A stretch of 64,000 bases of DNA from Lichenostomus cassidix. Its lineage: Eukaryota > Chordata > Aves > Passeriformes > Meliphagidae. The first letter of the stretch is position 1. The number at the start of each line of letters is the position of its first letter. Below the pieces are notes generated by a model that worked only from the letters and a program-made list of their open reading frames with translations, was not told where the DNA came from and did not search any database. Shown piece by piece: positions 1 to 10,707 of the stretch. The position numbers and the translations under genes were made by a program. Where the stretch lies: the NCBI GenBank assembly GCA_008360975.2, contig CM039210.1, forward strand, positions 6,326,293-6,390,292. Reading direction: 5' to 3'.

Positions 1-2787
1 GTGTTAATTTGTATTTTTGCCAGCATATAAATTTATGCAGGGACGCCCGCAAGATAAAAAAAACTAATTGAATCTAATAAGTACCTCTTTGGAACTCCTG
101 TGTGTAGCTGCTGAAATATGGTTGTATAGAATGTTGTAGCAGAAAGAGCATGCAAGTAAATAGAGTAAAAGAAAGAAGGAAAAAGAAAGAAGAGAGGAGA
201 AGTTTTTCAGCACCCTCCCCCATATTGCCTAAAATTTTGGCAGCTGACCCAGGGCGAGCTGCAGTCCCCTGTATCCTCCGCTTTTGGAGCGGCGGGAGCA
301 AGCGCAGAGGTGCGGGGCTGGATGCACAGGCTGGGGGCCTGTGGGGAGGTGCAGAGCCGAGCTGGAGCTGTGGGACAGCTGCGGGCTCAGCACCGGGCAG
401 TACCTGACCCTGCCACCCTCTGGGGTAGGGCGGCTGTGGCCTCCCAGCCTCCGTGAGGCTGCGGGACACCCTGGTCACTTGTGGTGCTGCTGGCCTTGCC
501 TGCTGAGAGTGTAGGAGGGGGAAGGGCTGCGTTTAGATACTGCAGAAAGAATGTCTAAAAATGTGAATTGTCTGTTAAGAGTTCTGTCTGGGTCACCAGA
601 ATGACTTTGTAAGACAGTGAACACCCCCAGGCAGTAGTGGGGGTGGGGGCTGGAGGAAGGGCAGAATAAGCCCCTGAACAAACTGGTTAGAAAGATACTG
701 CAAATGTATGTAAGAAAGGATAAAGAAAAGGCAAAGGCAAAGGTGATGCCAAAGGTATTACAGCCCCAAAAGAATAAACTGGGGGGCCCCTGGGGCAGAG
801 TAGACAGGGCCAGCCACCAAGACATGGCAAAGACATTCCCTCCTCAGCAAGAAAAAGCCGATCAGAGCAGTGGCTGATAAGAGATCAGACTGCTATCTGC
901 AAGGCAAAGAGACACTGAAAGCAAAAATGTCTGTAGAAAAGATATACCAAATTTTGTAGTTAACTATTTCAGAGTTAAAATCTCCTGCCTGGGTTACTCT
1001 GAGTTGTTGGTTTTTTTTAACAAAAGTTTGCTCAAATGCTTTTAAGTTCTTTACCCTTCAAGCAGCCAGACAAATTGCCTTAGAGAAAATGCAAATTAAC
1101 TGCTGCAGAGAAAAAATTTAGAACTGCTGAGGGGAAGGTGGAGACAAGGTGTGTCTCTGAGCCACTGTCTGGGCTGTTCAGGCAGCCAAGAACGTGACAA
1201 TGTGTGCTTAATTCAAGTCCCCAAGGGGGTTCAGTCCTCTCTGTATAGTTTGTTGTCATGGCAAGTAACTTTTGCAAAAGGTGTTGTTCCCCATGCTTTG
1301 AGAATTTGGCAGCCACTTTTGGAGAACACAGTAGCCTGATGCTAATTCTGTAAGTTGCCAGATCCAGTGGCTGGCAGCTATTCATTGTCTCAGAATGTAG
1401 CCAGAGGCTGGCTGCACTGTCTGCAAAAGTTGTGCAGCCAAAGCTCTGATAGTAAAAGAGGCCCAAGGGCTGACAATAGGAATGTACCTCATAAATTTCA
1501 CACCAAGTTAAAGATTTATTAACTCAAAGAGCATCTGAGTAGATGACCAGCACAGTTATTGTACTGTGATTCTTGTTTAGTAAAACAAGAGTATTTAGAA
1601 TTGAAAAACGAGGGGGTTTGACTCAGCCTCCTTGAAGGGGTTGAGGAAAACCTATGACTGCATAGCATTCAGGTGATAAATCTCCAGACCCAGGCTAGAG
1701 AAGATTCGCGGGGCACTCCCTAACCTTGGGGAAGGAATGTGTTTAGTAGTAAGTCTTCAAGAGTACTAGAAGAGAACAATTTGAAAGATACACTATCATA
1801 AATGAAAGAAAGTTAAAATAAGTGAGACATTGCCTCTCACATGGTTAGCTCGAGTAGCAGAGCTGTAAGTGCTTGTGAAATCCTGCAAACTATACTGGGG
1901 CAGGATAGTGAATATTTTTACTAATTCTACATATGCATATGGAGTAATACATGCATTTAAGAAATTATAAGAAAAAAATAAATTTATTAACTTGCAAGAG
2001 TAAAACATTAGTTCATTAGATCTTAATTTCTCATTTATTAGAGACTTGATTTGTATAAGAATTTCCAATGGGGAGTTGAAAGAGTCAAGAATTTGTCCTT
2101 CTCCCCACTCTAACATGTGTTATCACTGTGCAAGTTTGTTTTCTAAGTGTGTCCAGACGTGAGACAAGGAGCTAGTCAAGCCACAGAAGCAAAAGAACTG
2201 CTAACTTCCCTCATGACTGTGAGATCTACGGCCAAAGACTCCTCTCTAATGTGAAACTCCAGACAAAGAGGACACAAAAGAACAATATTGGACAATATAA
2301 TATACAGTAAATTGGTTAAAAGCTGCAATGCCAAAATGAAACTCATTAAATGGTTTTGCTTTTTGTATTTCCAGAACAGTGTTATCCACAGTCAGCTATC
2401 CTAGCAAAACTTTGTAATAATTGTAATGGCAAGTATGGCTTTAGATGCAAAAGGGTAAGTAAGCCAGAAAAAAAGAGAAAGCTATACCCTTTTAATGCAT
2501 GCACAATGACCACATTAGCTTATGGGCTTAAATCTAAATTTGTGAAATTGAAGTATAACAATAACAAAATAATTTTATTTTTAAAATGAAAAGGTTTCAA
2601 AAGGATGGCTGCCTATTCTACTAAGTATTTCTAACTGTTGCTGTTACATGCATATTTGTTTGTCCAGTGTTTGAGAATGCTAAGCCCCACAAAAAGAAAA
2701 TACTGCCTTTGAAAAATCGCTAAAAGTCATAAACCAATCTGCCAAGCTTTGGGCTATGATTTTAAATTTAAAATAGCAGTTACCATT

Positions 2788-2940
2788 CATATGATGCTTT
2801 CCTCTTTCCTTTCTCCTCTGTCTGCTTCTAGAAAAAAAAAAGGGGGGGGAAAAGATCACAAGCAAAAATCTAACAGTACGAGAGTCTTAGTCAGTTATCA
2901 TTTATGCTTTCCTCTTTCCTTTCTGCTCTGTTTGCTAAAA
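2788..2940. repeat. Diverged direct duplication, period about 110 bp
   Basis: A pyrimidine-rich motif (TGCTTTCCTCTTTCCTTTCT) occurs at about 2795 and again at about 2905, with similar flanks on both sides. The copies differ by substitutions, so the duplication is old. No function is suggested. Confidence 0.5.
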
Positions 2941-3180
2941 ATTCCACCAAGGTGAGGAAAAAGTACCCCATTTTACAACCAAGAAAAGCTATCAGTGGTC
3001 TTGATCACTGTCTAGAGCCATGATGTGGGCTGCCAAAAACTGAAAAGATTAATGTCTCTGAGACACTTCAAGATGCCTGTGTGTGTGGTGTGTGGGGAAG
3101 GGGCAGGTCAGGCCTTGCCCTGGTGAGACAGTGAACTGCTCCTTACCTCAGCCCCAGAGCATCCCAGCCCTGCAGTGAGG

Positions 3181-3276
3181 TCCAGTCATGGACACAGCAG
3201 AGGCAGTGCTCCACAGAGCTCCAAGCCCAGACCTATAGTGGGGCCAGTCATGAACACAGCAGAGGCAGTGCTCCAT
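3181..3276. repeat. Tandem duplication, about 63-bp period
   Basis: A block containing ACACAGCAGAGGCAGTGCTC is present at about 3190-3211 and again at about 3253-3274 with matching upstream CCAGTCATG. This is a simple two-copy tandem duplication in noncoding sequence. Confidence 0.6.
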
Positions 3277-3489
3277 TCTCCCTATCCCTGACTACCTATA
3301 GGAAAGCTAATATGTAAAATAAAAATCAAACTAAGGTAAGACCAAAGCCCAAGAGTTAGCCAGTGCCCCCAGGGCAGAGTTGATATTAACACAGTGCCCA
3401 TAAAGTTTTGCCCTTGGGATGACAAAGTCCCTGTGCAATAAGACCAGTATCTTTCCACATTAGTGTTGTTCCTCAACTAACAAAGCTTA

Positions 3490-4860
3490 CTCCAAACTTT
3501 TATACTAATAGATAGACCCACCAGATTTCACAGCTTTGCTTTCACAGATTTCACAGGTAGTTTATACCCTGGCCCAAAGTAAGTAAACTAAAGAAGAATC
3601 TTTCTGCCACTGTAGAAACCATAATGAATGCCACTGTGTCTCGGTTTGAAAGACAGGTGTCTGCCAAGAGAGGTTGAAACCTCCCTTAGGACAGAGAATG
3701 TGATTTTCCCCTCCCTCCAAATTATTTAATTTTAAAAAAATCAGGGGCTCTCAGGCAAAGGTATGGGAAAAGGAATAACAGTTCTCTACTAGTATCTATA
3801 AACAAGCAATAACAATAATAGCAACCACAAATAGAACCAGAAACCAATGGCAGATGACTTTTGAGCTGCCGAGCCTTTTCCCATGTGGTGTAATCCCGGT
3901 CGCAAGCAGCAGGGGGCGTTGTTGAGCTCCTGGCTGGGCAGGGCCGGTGCGATGACTCCCGAGTGGCTGCAGGTGGCACTGTGGCGCAGGGTCAGGTCGG
4001 CCTCAGGCAGCTGGTGATGGCGGAAAAGGCTGAGAGGAAGGCAGGGCAGCAAGCAGCTCGGAGTGACAAGCAGGGTGGCAGAGGGGAGCAAGGGGCTGGC
4101 TCTCCTGGCTAGCTAGTGAGGTAGCAAGGGCTCTGCAGTCACAACAGACGCCGCGGACTCGGGCAGCAAAGTGGGGCGGGCGGCGGGGGCAGTTGGACTC
4201 CCCCAGCAGCTGCTGCGAGAAAATGCAGCCGGAGAAGCGTGCACTTCCCAGTGGGAAAGAGGGTGAATCAAAGCTCACCCAGCCAGGAGGAGAAAACAGA
4301 GCACAGTTGGATTTTTCTGCGGTCGCAGCCAGAAGCAAGGAGCAGCCTCTCCTCTTGGTGTCTGAACGACGAGAGAGCCAATTCCAACAGACCGCTCCTT
4401 CCTTCTCCTGCCCTGCCCAGCACACCCCTTTGTCTCTTACAAAAGAGTTGATGGCTCTAATCACCCAGCTATGTGTTGCTTAGTAACAGGAATGGAGAGA
4501 AAATTCCAAGGCCTCCCCCAACCTCCGACACACTGCAGATGCCATAAGAGCACAGCAAATCGAGATTAAGAGCATCTCACAATTAACTATAGATTTGCTG
4601 TATGCCAGAGGAGAAAGAATATGTACTGTTATAAATACAAGCTGTTGCAATTATGTTAATCCTAACTTAAACAAATGTATGTAATAGTTGTTTGTGTTAT
4701 TGCATAGTTATTTACTGTCTGCAATAGTAGTTGTTGTATGATATTATGTACTTGGAATTGCGATGCTTCTATTCAATGGCAAAAGTACAAATTTAAATAT
4801 GAGATAGAGAAAAGTACTTACTTTCATGACATACAAGATTTGTAAAGAATTACAAAATTA
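3490..4860 (+). pseudogene. env: ERV-1 env transmembrane subunit remnant, split by an LTR
   Basis: A plus-strand env TM remnant is split by an inserted LTR (3637-4530). Left of the insert, from about 3587, comes a heptad-like helix; it resumes right of the duplicated CACTG at 4531. It runs into an immunosuppressive-domain-like segment and a CX6CC motif at 4622-4648, the cysteine pattern of gamma- and alpharetroviral TM proteins. A hydrophobic stretch (about 4680-4770) looks like the membrane anchor and is followed by a polar tail and a polypurine tract. Stops and at least one frameshift (near 3585) make it non-functional. SU could not be recognised upstream. It belongs to the provirus whose 3' LTR starts at 4880. 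Confidence 0.7.
3637..4530 (-). mobile_element. Inverted solo LTR, ERV-L-like, TSD CACTG
   Basis: This 894-bp block starts TGTCTCGG and ends CCGACA, the inverted form of a TG...CA LTR. It is flanked by CACTG at 3632-3636 and 4531-4535, a 5-bp duplication typical of ERV-L integrations. Its left 450 bp are homologous, in inverse orientation, to the right part of the solo LTR at 21797-22844. The insertion splits the ERV-1 TM coding sequence. Open frames inside it are not genes. Confidence 0.8.
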
Positions 4861-4861
4861 C

Positions 4862-4879
4862 AAAAAGAAAAGGGGGGAT
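4862..4879 (+). promoter_or_regulatory. Polypurine tract of ERV-1
   Basis: A purine run ending AAGAAAAGGGGGGAT lies immediately 5' of the LTR start TGAGAAAGG. This is the expected position for the plus-strand primer, so the LTR to its right is a 3' LTR rather than a solo LTR. Confidence 0.7.
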
Positions 4880-5286
4880 TGAGAAAGGAGTGGTCAAATA
4901 GAAACCCCAAAATCTATTTGCACTTCAACCATTCTTGTTTCTTTGAGCTTTTGCCCCTTCCACCAGCATGGCGCCCATCAGTTCTGGCCTTGTGGATTCC
5001 CTTAATCTTATCAAGATAAAAGGGGGCAAAAGAATCCTTTTGCCATTGAGCACAAGAAATCACTAATATTAATGACTTATGAGAAGTAATTTGTATAACC
5101 ACTCCTATCCTGGGGAATGTAATGAATATTCATGAATTTTACCTATAACACTGTGCCTTTTGAGGTACTGGTGTGTGTGAGTTTGGCGGAGAGAATTCCT
5201 CACGCATCCAGTGCACCGAATAAAGCAAATACCCACTTCTCTGACTTGGTCTCTGAAGTGTCTCCAGGCTCGATTGGGGCGAATCA
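4880..5286 (+). mobile_element. ERV-1 3' LTR (TGAGAAAGG family)
   Basis: This 407-bp LTR begins TGAGAAAGGAGTGG and ends GGGGCGAATCA, with AATAAA at 5219-5224. Three further copies of the family lie at 43632, 46643 (inverted) and 53246; those are solo with 4-bp duplications, as expected for gammaretroviruses. This copy has no matching flanks (GGAT left, CCAC right) but has a polypurine tract and env on its left, so it ends a provirus whose 5' side lies outside the window or has decayed. Confidence 0.8.
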
Positions 5287-5560
5287 CCACCTGAAAATAA
5301 CCAAGGTGAAAACAACAAAGACATCGAACATGAACTTTGATGTCCTTGGAGCAAAGGTTCAACCTTCCCTGTAATGTCAAGCTGAGAAAACGACGACTGG
5401 GATTGTCACGGGTTGGACTGTGGGTGGCTTAAAAATTTTATAAAACAAGAATATATGTTGCAGGAGTTATATTGTGCATATTAATTTGTGTACCTTGTTT
5501 ATCACAATGTTTGCAGTGTATAGTTAACAAAACTATTAAGTAGATTTTGATTGTTGAACA
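5287..5560 (+). pseudogene. env: ERV-2 env TM C-terminal remnant
   Basis: Between two 3' LTRs lies a decayed coding stretch: a Trp/Asp-rich membrane-proximal piece (about 5385-5440) followed by a hydrophobic, Cys/Leu/Val-rich segment (about 5455-5530) that looks like a TM anchor and short tail. It is followed directly by a polypurine tract and the LTR at 5573. It contains stops. ERV-1 appears to have inserted into this env; if so, CCAC at 5287-5290 is one copy of its target duplication. Confidence 0.55.
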
Positions 5561-5572
5561 GAAAGGGGGAGA

Positions 5573-5914
5573 TGTGGGAGTTCAGGGTAGAGCTGCAGGG
5601 TCAGGCAGCTACAGAGGTCTTTTGTTATCAGTTAATGTGAAATATTAAGAGAGATAAGCTGAATTGCCCCTAGCGGAGGCTGAGACAAAGAGTAAGAGAA
5701 GTTTGTCTTTACCTTATGCATAAGTAGTTTATAGAAGAGGTTAAGCGGGATGACGGTGATCAGTAGCCCTTAAGAAAAGTAAAACACGTAACCCTGGAAA
5801 GCAAAGTCCTTGTAACGGCTAAGCTATAGCTTGTAACAGTATAAAAAGACCTGCTCTGTACAATAAATCGGACTTTGCATGAACCAGGCTCAGTACCCCT
5901 ATCAATCACTGACA
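5573..5914 (+). mobile_element. ERV-2 3' LTR (TGTGGGAG family)
   Basis: The 342-bp LTR runs from TGTGGGAGTTCAG to ACTGACA and is preceded by a polypurine tract (GAAAGGGGGAGA). It has a TATA box (TATAAAAAG, 5840-5848) and AATAAA at 5862-5867. A second copy of 341 bp lies at 47654-47994 with a 6-bp duplication, so this is a class II family. Right flank ATCCAC (5915-5920) should be the target duplication; its partner is outside the window. Confidence 0.8.
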
Positions 5915-7136
5915 ATCCACCAACTGTCTTCGCAGGTTCAATACCTAATAGTTCTTTTTTCGCCTTTCCCCATGCCTTGCAGGCATTTTGTTTGTTTTGC
6001 TAAATAAACAGGGTTTTTTCACTTTTATCCAAGAAATTCCTTTCGTGTGATGGGGTAGGAAGTGCCAAACCCCTTTTCCTTTGGGGAAGGCTTTCATTCA
6101 GAGCGCTTTCTCCTAAACTTGTCTCTAACCCAAGACAGGACCATACAAGACTTTTGCCAGTACCCCATAATTGGCAATCCATAACCAACACCATCTGACC
6201 ACACCTAAGAAGGCTTGTTGAACCCTTATAGTCTTTGGCTATGAAGTCTGGCAAATGGCTTCTTTTCAACTGCTTCCCAAGCTTCTTTTTTCCTGCGAGA
6301 TCTCAAAACCAAGATATATTACTGCTTCTTTGCCTATTTGTGACATTTTCTTTGACACTTTGCATCCAGATTGTCCCAAGAAATAACAGACTTACAGTTG
6401 CATCAAGGCATTTCCTTTCACTCTTGGTTGCTGGCAGAATATCATCTACACATTGTAATAAAGTTCTGCCCAGATTTTCTTTTTCCAGCTTTACAATTTA
6501 TTTTGCCAACTGATTGCCAAATATAGAGGGGCTACTTTGAAGCCCTGGGGTAGTACAGTCCATGTTAGCTGCGCTTTACACCCAGTGTTTGGGTTCTCCC
6601 ACTTAAAAGCAAACAATTTTTAACTATCTGGGTCAAAAGGTATTACAGAAAAAGGCATCTTTAAGATCGAGCACTGTGAACCATTTGTATTTCCCTTTCA
6701 GTGCTGTGAAGAGTGTGTATGGATTAGCTACCACTAGATGAATATCAGGTACTTTTTTTATTAATGGCCCTTAAATCTTGTACTAATCTATAGTCCCCAT
6801 TTCGTTTTTTAACTGGTAATATTGGTGTGCTATATTCTGATTCACAATCCATAACCTATATTCTAAATTTTTTTCTATAAGCTTCTCCAACCCCTTCCTT
6901 GCCTCCCACTTAATAGGAAATTGTTTTTGCTTTACCCATCCAGCTTCAGGTTTGAGAGTAATCCTCACCAGTTTGGCCACCTTTGATTGTCCAGGCATCT
7001 CAGTTGCTCATACCAAAAGGATTACAGCATTCTCTGCCTCCTCTGGGATTTCTTCCAACTCTTCTGATTCCTATAACAAAAAATCTTTGCCTCGATGGCT
7101 TCTGATTCTGGTATTTAAAATTGCATTTCCCCCATC
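5915..7136 (-). pseudogene. pol: ERV-3 pol remnant (end of protease, RT)
   Basis: Minus-strand gamma-type pol in broken frames. Reading leftward from 7136: the protease-RT linker, the RT fingers (6783-7080, with a VRITLKPEAG-like stretch), the LKDAFF-like block near 6640-6680, the [12 protein letters not shown] block near 6550, and a degenerate Y/CVDD region near 6430. RNase H-like sequence continues to about 6000. It is closely similar to the ERV-5 pol at 12.6-14.0 kb. The frame is lost repeatedly. ERV-4 cuts it at 7137, and upstream sequence resumes at 20772 after the CCCATC duplication. Confidence 0.75.
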
Positions 7137-7537
7137 TGTTGGGGCCTGGTCTGTCTTAACAGACCTATAAAAGTCATTGAGGATAGATAAGAGGAAGTAT
7201 TTTGCTGATGCTGCAGGATAGATAAGAGGAAGTATTTTGCTGATGCTGCAAGAAAGCAAGAAGCTGGAGACAGAAAACAGGATATATTGCCCAAAAGCAG
7301 GAAATTGCAGTTTTAGCATATACCAATCATATAATGCGTGCTTAGTTCGTGCTAATTGCTTATAGCCAATTGTATAATTGCATGGCGCATGTACGAACCA
7401 TATGTAGAGTTCTGTGGCGTGTGTACGGAAGATTAAAGGCTTTAGAAGAAGCGCTGTTGCAAATAAAGGTAGACGACTCTCTGCATCACATTGGTGTCAT
7501 GCCGTTCTCGCCTCGCATGGAACAATAAACCCCGACA
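7137..7537 (+). mobile_element. ERV-4 5' LTR
   Basis: It runs TGTTGGGGCC to CCCCGACA. CCAAT-like motifs (ACCAATCATATAATG, GCCAATTGTATAATTG) lie upstream of the start region, and AATAAA occurs at about 7465. U3 contains a perfect 35-bp tandem duplication (7181-7250). A solo copy of the family at 60943-61308 has only one unit of that repeat. Confidence 0.9.
7181..7250 (+). promoter_or_regulatory. U3 tandem duplication with GATA- and ETS-like sites
   Basis: Two exact 35-bp units (7181-7215, 7216-7250) each contain AGATAAG (GATA-type core) next to GAGGAAGT (ETS/PU.1-type core). The same duplication is in the 3' LTR at 20415-20484, so it was already in the virus at integration. Duplicated U3 enhancers are well known in exogenous retroviruses. 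Factor binding here is inferred from the motifs only. Confidence 0.65.
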
Positions 7538-7539
7538 AC

Positions 7540-7557
7540 TGGTGACCCCGACGTGAT
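7540..7557 (+). promoter_or_regulatory. Primer binding site, tRNA-Trp
   Basis: TGGTGACCCCGACGTGAT lies two bases after the LTR end and is complementary over 18 bases to the 3' end of tRNA-Trp including CCA. This is the primer of alpharetroviruses. Confidence 0.9.
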
Positions 7558-7701
7558 CCACGTCTACAAGGACGGATTAGTGGCCGTACCAGAGGGATCA
7601 GGAGAACACAAGGGATCCCACCGGCCGGCGAAGGTAAGCCGGGCTGCCCAAGAGAGGCAGGAGCAGGCCTGTGACTGGCGGGAGAGCCAGAGACCGATGG
7701 G

Positions 7702-8943
7702 ATGGGAAACGCTGTGTCTGCAGTGGAAAGAGCGGCTGTAAACAGCCTGCTCCAGTTGGCAAAGAAAACAGAGACTGAGCTGAATGAGGGTGACCTCATG
7801 GCACTGTTGTGGTGGTGTCAGAGGAAAGGACTAATGACGCAACCTGATCAGTTGTTCGATTTAAGCGCATGGAATCGAGTAAGAGAGGAACTCTGGGATG
7901 GGATAACTGTTAAAAACAAGGAGGCAAAGAAGCATGCCCCGGTATGGAGGACTGTCACACTTATGGTTGAGCAACTAAAAGGGGAAGCTCAAGTTACTGC
8001 CGCGGCAAAGCGAGCTATAGAAGAGGCTGGGAAAAACTCAAATGGGAAAGAACAGGAAAAGGTGGCAGAAGCGGGGAAAACTGACTTGCTGTTTCCAGGA
8101 ACACTGGCATGTCCTGCCACTCGAGTGGAAAGGGATTTTTGGGCAGGACCCGAGATAGATATTGCTCCGTGGAATCCCTCCGAGCCGCCCCTTCCCCTCT
8201 CCAGTAGCGAGGATGCTGCAGATCTGAGCAAAGTGCCGCTACCAATGGATATAGATGAGTGGGAAGGCAAATCGAAGTGATACCCTGACACGGTTAATGA
8301 GGAGACCAGAGAGGCTCTCCAAGCACAAGAGCGGGCTATGAGGCGGTTGCTAGAGGAGATGCAGCGACTGGATGCGGGGGTCTAAAAAAACTAAGATCAA
8401 AGAGGCTTATGGCAGAGCTCATAAGGCTATAGTAGAGGGGCTGCGAGCCGTGGAGGCTCGAGTCCTCGGAGAGGAACAACCCACGCGTCCTACCAAGCCA
8501 TTCTTACCATCCGAATCGGTTGAGCCATCTGCCCCCCTACAGAGCCTGCCTTTGTTCCTGTGAGTGATTCGAAGGAGCAGAAATGGGTGATCGAATGTGC
8601 CAAGGAGGGGGAAATGTCCATCGAAGAGGCCGACAATTACTCGCAGTCTTGATTTGGCCCAGACGGCAGACTGACGGAGCAAGAGATACGGACCATAACT
8701 GACTGGTGGGAAAAGGTGGGTGGAAAGCCCAAGTGGACGCAGTCTACAACCGACGCACCAGGGTGGGCAGACTGGCTTAAATCCAAAATGATGGGAGGAA
8801 CAGAAGAAAACAAGGGGGAGGGCAAGCGCGGGGCGGCATCCACGTCCTCCAGGGCCCCAGATGCGCCTCCCCCGCGAGACCCATCTTACAGTGCTGGCCA
8901 ATGATGGCACGGGGTCATAAGGGATGCCGTCATTGAAGGGGTC
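7702..8943 (+). pseudogene. gag: ERV-4 gag: matrix and spacer region
   Basis: The start ATG at 7702 opens a 192-codon frame (to 8280) with a helical matrix-like N-terminus beginning MGNAV, a Gly-2 that could be myristoylated, then an acidic, Pro-rich tail ending in a PMDIDEWEG-like segment. A stop at 8278-8280 ends it; spacer sequence continues in other frames to about 8943, including a Glu/Arg-rich helical piece near 8300-8380. Gag would assemble the particle at the plasma membrane. It is not functional as it stands. The start was chosen from position about 150 bp after the primer site and from the MG context. Confidence 0.75.
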
Positions 8944-9960
8944 ATGTTGCCACCTGAGATTACCTCTATGCACGTTATAGTCACTGGTAACAATAGGGTC
9001 TGGCATCCTTTTGACTGGAAAACTGTGAGTCAGTTACAAAAGACCGTCATGGAATATGGCCATGACAACCGACAAGTGCGGACCTTGGTGCTGGCGTTCT
9101 TCACGAATCAGGACCTGGTTCCCCTGGATATTAAAAACCTTTTCCAAATCGTGCTGCTGCCCACTGCCTTTATGTTATTTAAAGATAAGTGGAAGGAGAA
9201 GTGTGAGGTTGCTATGCTTGCCAATCTAGAGGAGCGGGCCCAGGATGACCCCCTCCGCTACGTAACCCTCGATATGCTTATGGGAGAGGGTCAATATTGA
9301 GATGGCACTTCTCAAGCTGCCCTCAATCCTCAAGTGATCCAGCAAAGCCAGGCACTTGTGCTGGCTGTGTTCCAAGAGTTACCCTGAATGGGAACGCCAG
9401 CGCCTCCATATGCAAAAATTACGCAAGGACCAAACGAGCCATACATGCAGTTTATAGATCAGCTTAAAGCTGCTCTTGATGCAACACCCATGCTTGATGC
9501 TGCTGCAAAAACCGCTGTGGGAAAAGATCTGGCCTTTCAGAATGTTAACACACAATGCCAGCAGATTATTGCCGGCTTACATGGGGGAGCCACGCTTAGT
9601 CAAATGGTAGAAGCCTGCTCAAAAATCCCTGCACTCATGCATGAGGAAGAGAAAGCCAAAATTCATGCAACAGCCATGGCCGTTGCCTTAAAATCTGCAG
9701 TAGTGCAAGGTAAAGGGGACCGAGTGTCTCGGAAAGCGCCTGGTGTAGGATGTTACAATTGTGGAGAAAAGGGACACCTTAAGAAGAACTGCCCAAAATG
9801 AGAGCATGCCCCCAAAGAGAAACCATTTGGGGGAGTGTGCCATAAGTGCAACAAATTTGGCCACAGGGCAGCGGAATGTCGCTCGCATTTCAAAAAGGAC
9901 GGCACACCGTTGCAGGGAAACGGGAAGTTCAGCGCCAGACAGGGGGGCGCGATGACAATC
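8944..9960 (+). pseudogene. gag: ERV-4 gag: capsid and nucleocapsid
   Basis: 8944-9300 holds the capsid N-terminal domain. 9388-9801 holds the C-terminal domain with a major-homology-like segment (QGPNEPYMQFIDQL) and the first zinc knuckle CX2CX4HX4C at 9751-9792. After a stop at 9799-9801 the same frame reopens with a second knuckle at 9838-9879. Two knuckles are the class II (alpha/beta) pattern. Stops at about 9298, 9385 and 9799 break the frame. A slippery heptamer follows at 9915. Confidence 0.8.
9915..9921 (+). promoter_or_regulatory. gag-pro -1 frameshift heptamer GGGAAAC (ERV-4)
   Basis: The gag frame reads caG GGA AAC, the exact X XXY YYZ phase for -1 slippage. The same heptamer at the same place occurs in ERV-6, ERV-7 and ERV-10. 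In this copy the dUTPase now lies in the gag frame, so a compensating indel has occurred downstream and the site no longer serves its original purpose. Confidence 0.7.
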
Positions 9961-9989
9961 AAATACCCGCAAGTGGCGGCTGTCTCGAT

Positions 9990-10323
9990 GAAACTTGCAG
10001 CCCCCACCAGAGGCAGTGCCGGAGTCAATTTGGCCGTGGGAGACACAGTAAACCTTGCTGACAATTGAGTATATGTTGTTCCCTCCACTTGTAATGGACC
10101 CCTAGGATATGGCCTGTCGGCCCTCCTGTTGGGGTGATCCTTGACAGCACATCAAGGCATTTTTGTGGTACCTGGAGTCATTGATGCTGATTTTGAAGGG
10201 ACTATAAGCATCATGATTTACACGTTGAGTCCCCCAGTCACCATCCCACGAGGTAGTGTGATTGCTCAGCTTGTTCCCTTTAGAGCCAGTATACTCAATG
10301 CCAAGGATGTTTCCCGAGGCTGA
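9990..10323 (+). pseudogene. pro: ERV-4 dUTPase domain
   Basis: A trimeric-dUTPase-like domain lies between nucleocapsid and protease. Visible motifs: GSAGVNLA (motif 1) at about 10010, GVIDADFEG (motif 3) at about 10180 and a VIAQLVPF motif-4-like segment at about 10260. The domain hydrolyses dUTP and limits uracil in viral DNA. Stops at about 10066 and at 10321 break it. This position (NC-dUTPase-PR) is the betaretroviral one. Confidence 0.75.
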
Positions 10324-10707
10324 AGGGGATTTGGATCCACCGGAGCCCCAGCAGTGGCATTCACACAAGTGATAACCACTGAAAAACCTACCCGGACAGT
10401 TAACATTAAAGGGCTTTGCGGTATTAGCCTTCAGGAAAAGGCTATGCTACTTGACTCTGGGTCCAATGTCACAATCATCCCTAGGGACGCATGGCCTGAA
10501 GCCTGGCCACTGGAGCCTGTAAGTGGCTACGTCAAGGGCATTGGGGGGGCCACCCCCACGCATGTAAGTTGCCACCATTTGACCCTCACTGACATGAAAG
10601 AAGGACTGGTGGCCCAAGTACGTCCTTACGTCCTGTCTACACCTCTCTGGATTTTAGGCCTTGATGTCCTAGCTCAATGGGGGTGTCGCCTCATAACCCC
10701 TTTGTGA
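10324..10707 (+). pseudogene. pro: ERV-4 aspartic protease
   Basis: The 118-codon open frame (from 10354) carries the active-site triplet as DSG (10453-10461) in an LLDSGSNVTII context. It ends with the flap and [11 protein letters not shown] segments, the retropepsin pattern before RT. Its upstream link to dUTPase is broken by a stop at 10321-10323. DSG instead of DTG is still found in active aspartic proteases. The frame closes at a TGA directly after a CCCTTTG heptamer. Confidence 0.75.

Larger units (their letters stand above)
1..3484. other. Unassigned region, no recognised gene
   Basis: I recognise no gene here. GC-rich sequence at 230-520 is followed by AT-rich sequence to about 3000. 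A short plus-strand open stretch near 719-840 is rich in Lys, Ala, Gln and Pro and might be decayed gag. The TM env remnant that starts just to the right belongs to a plus-strand provirus, so part of this region may be badly decayed internal sequence of ERV-1. I could not confirm this from motifs. No tRNA, rRNA or splice-consistent exon is evident. Confidence 0.4.

Noticed and set aside
2350..2589. 79-codon Lys-rich frame
   Set aside because: AT-rich with low complexity, no homology I recognise, no signals.
4003..4464. 153-codon minus-strand frame
   Set aside because: It is inside the inverted solo LTR 3637-4530.
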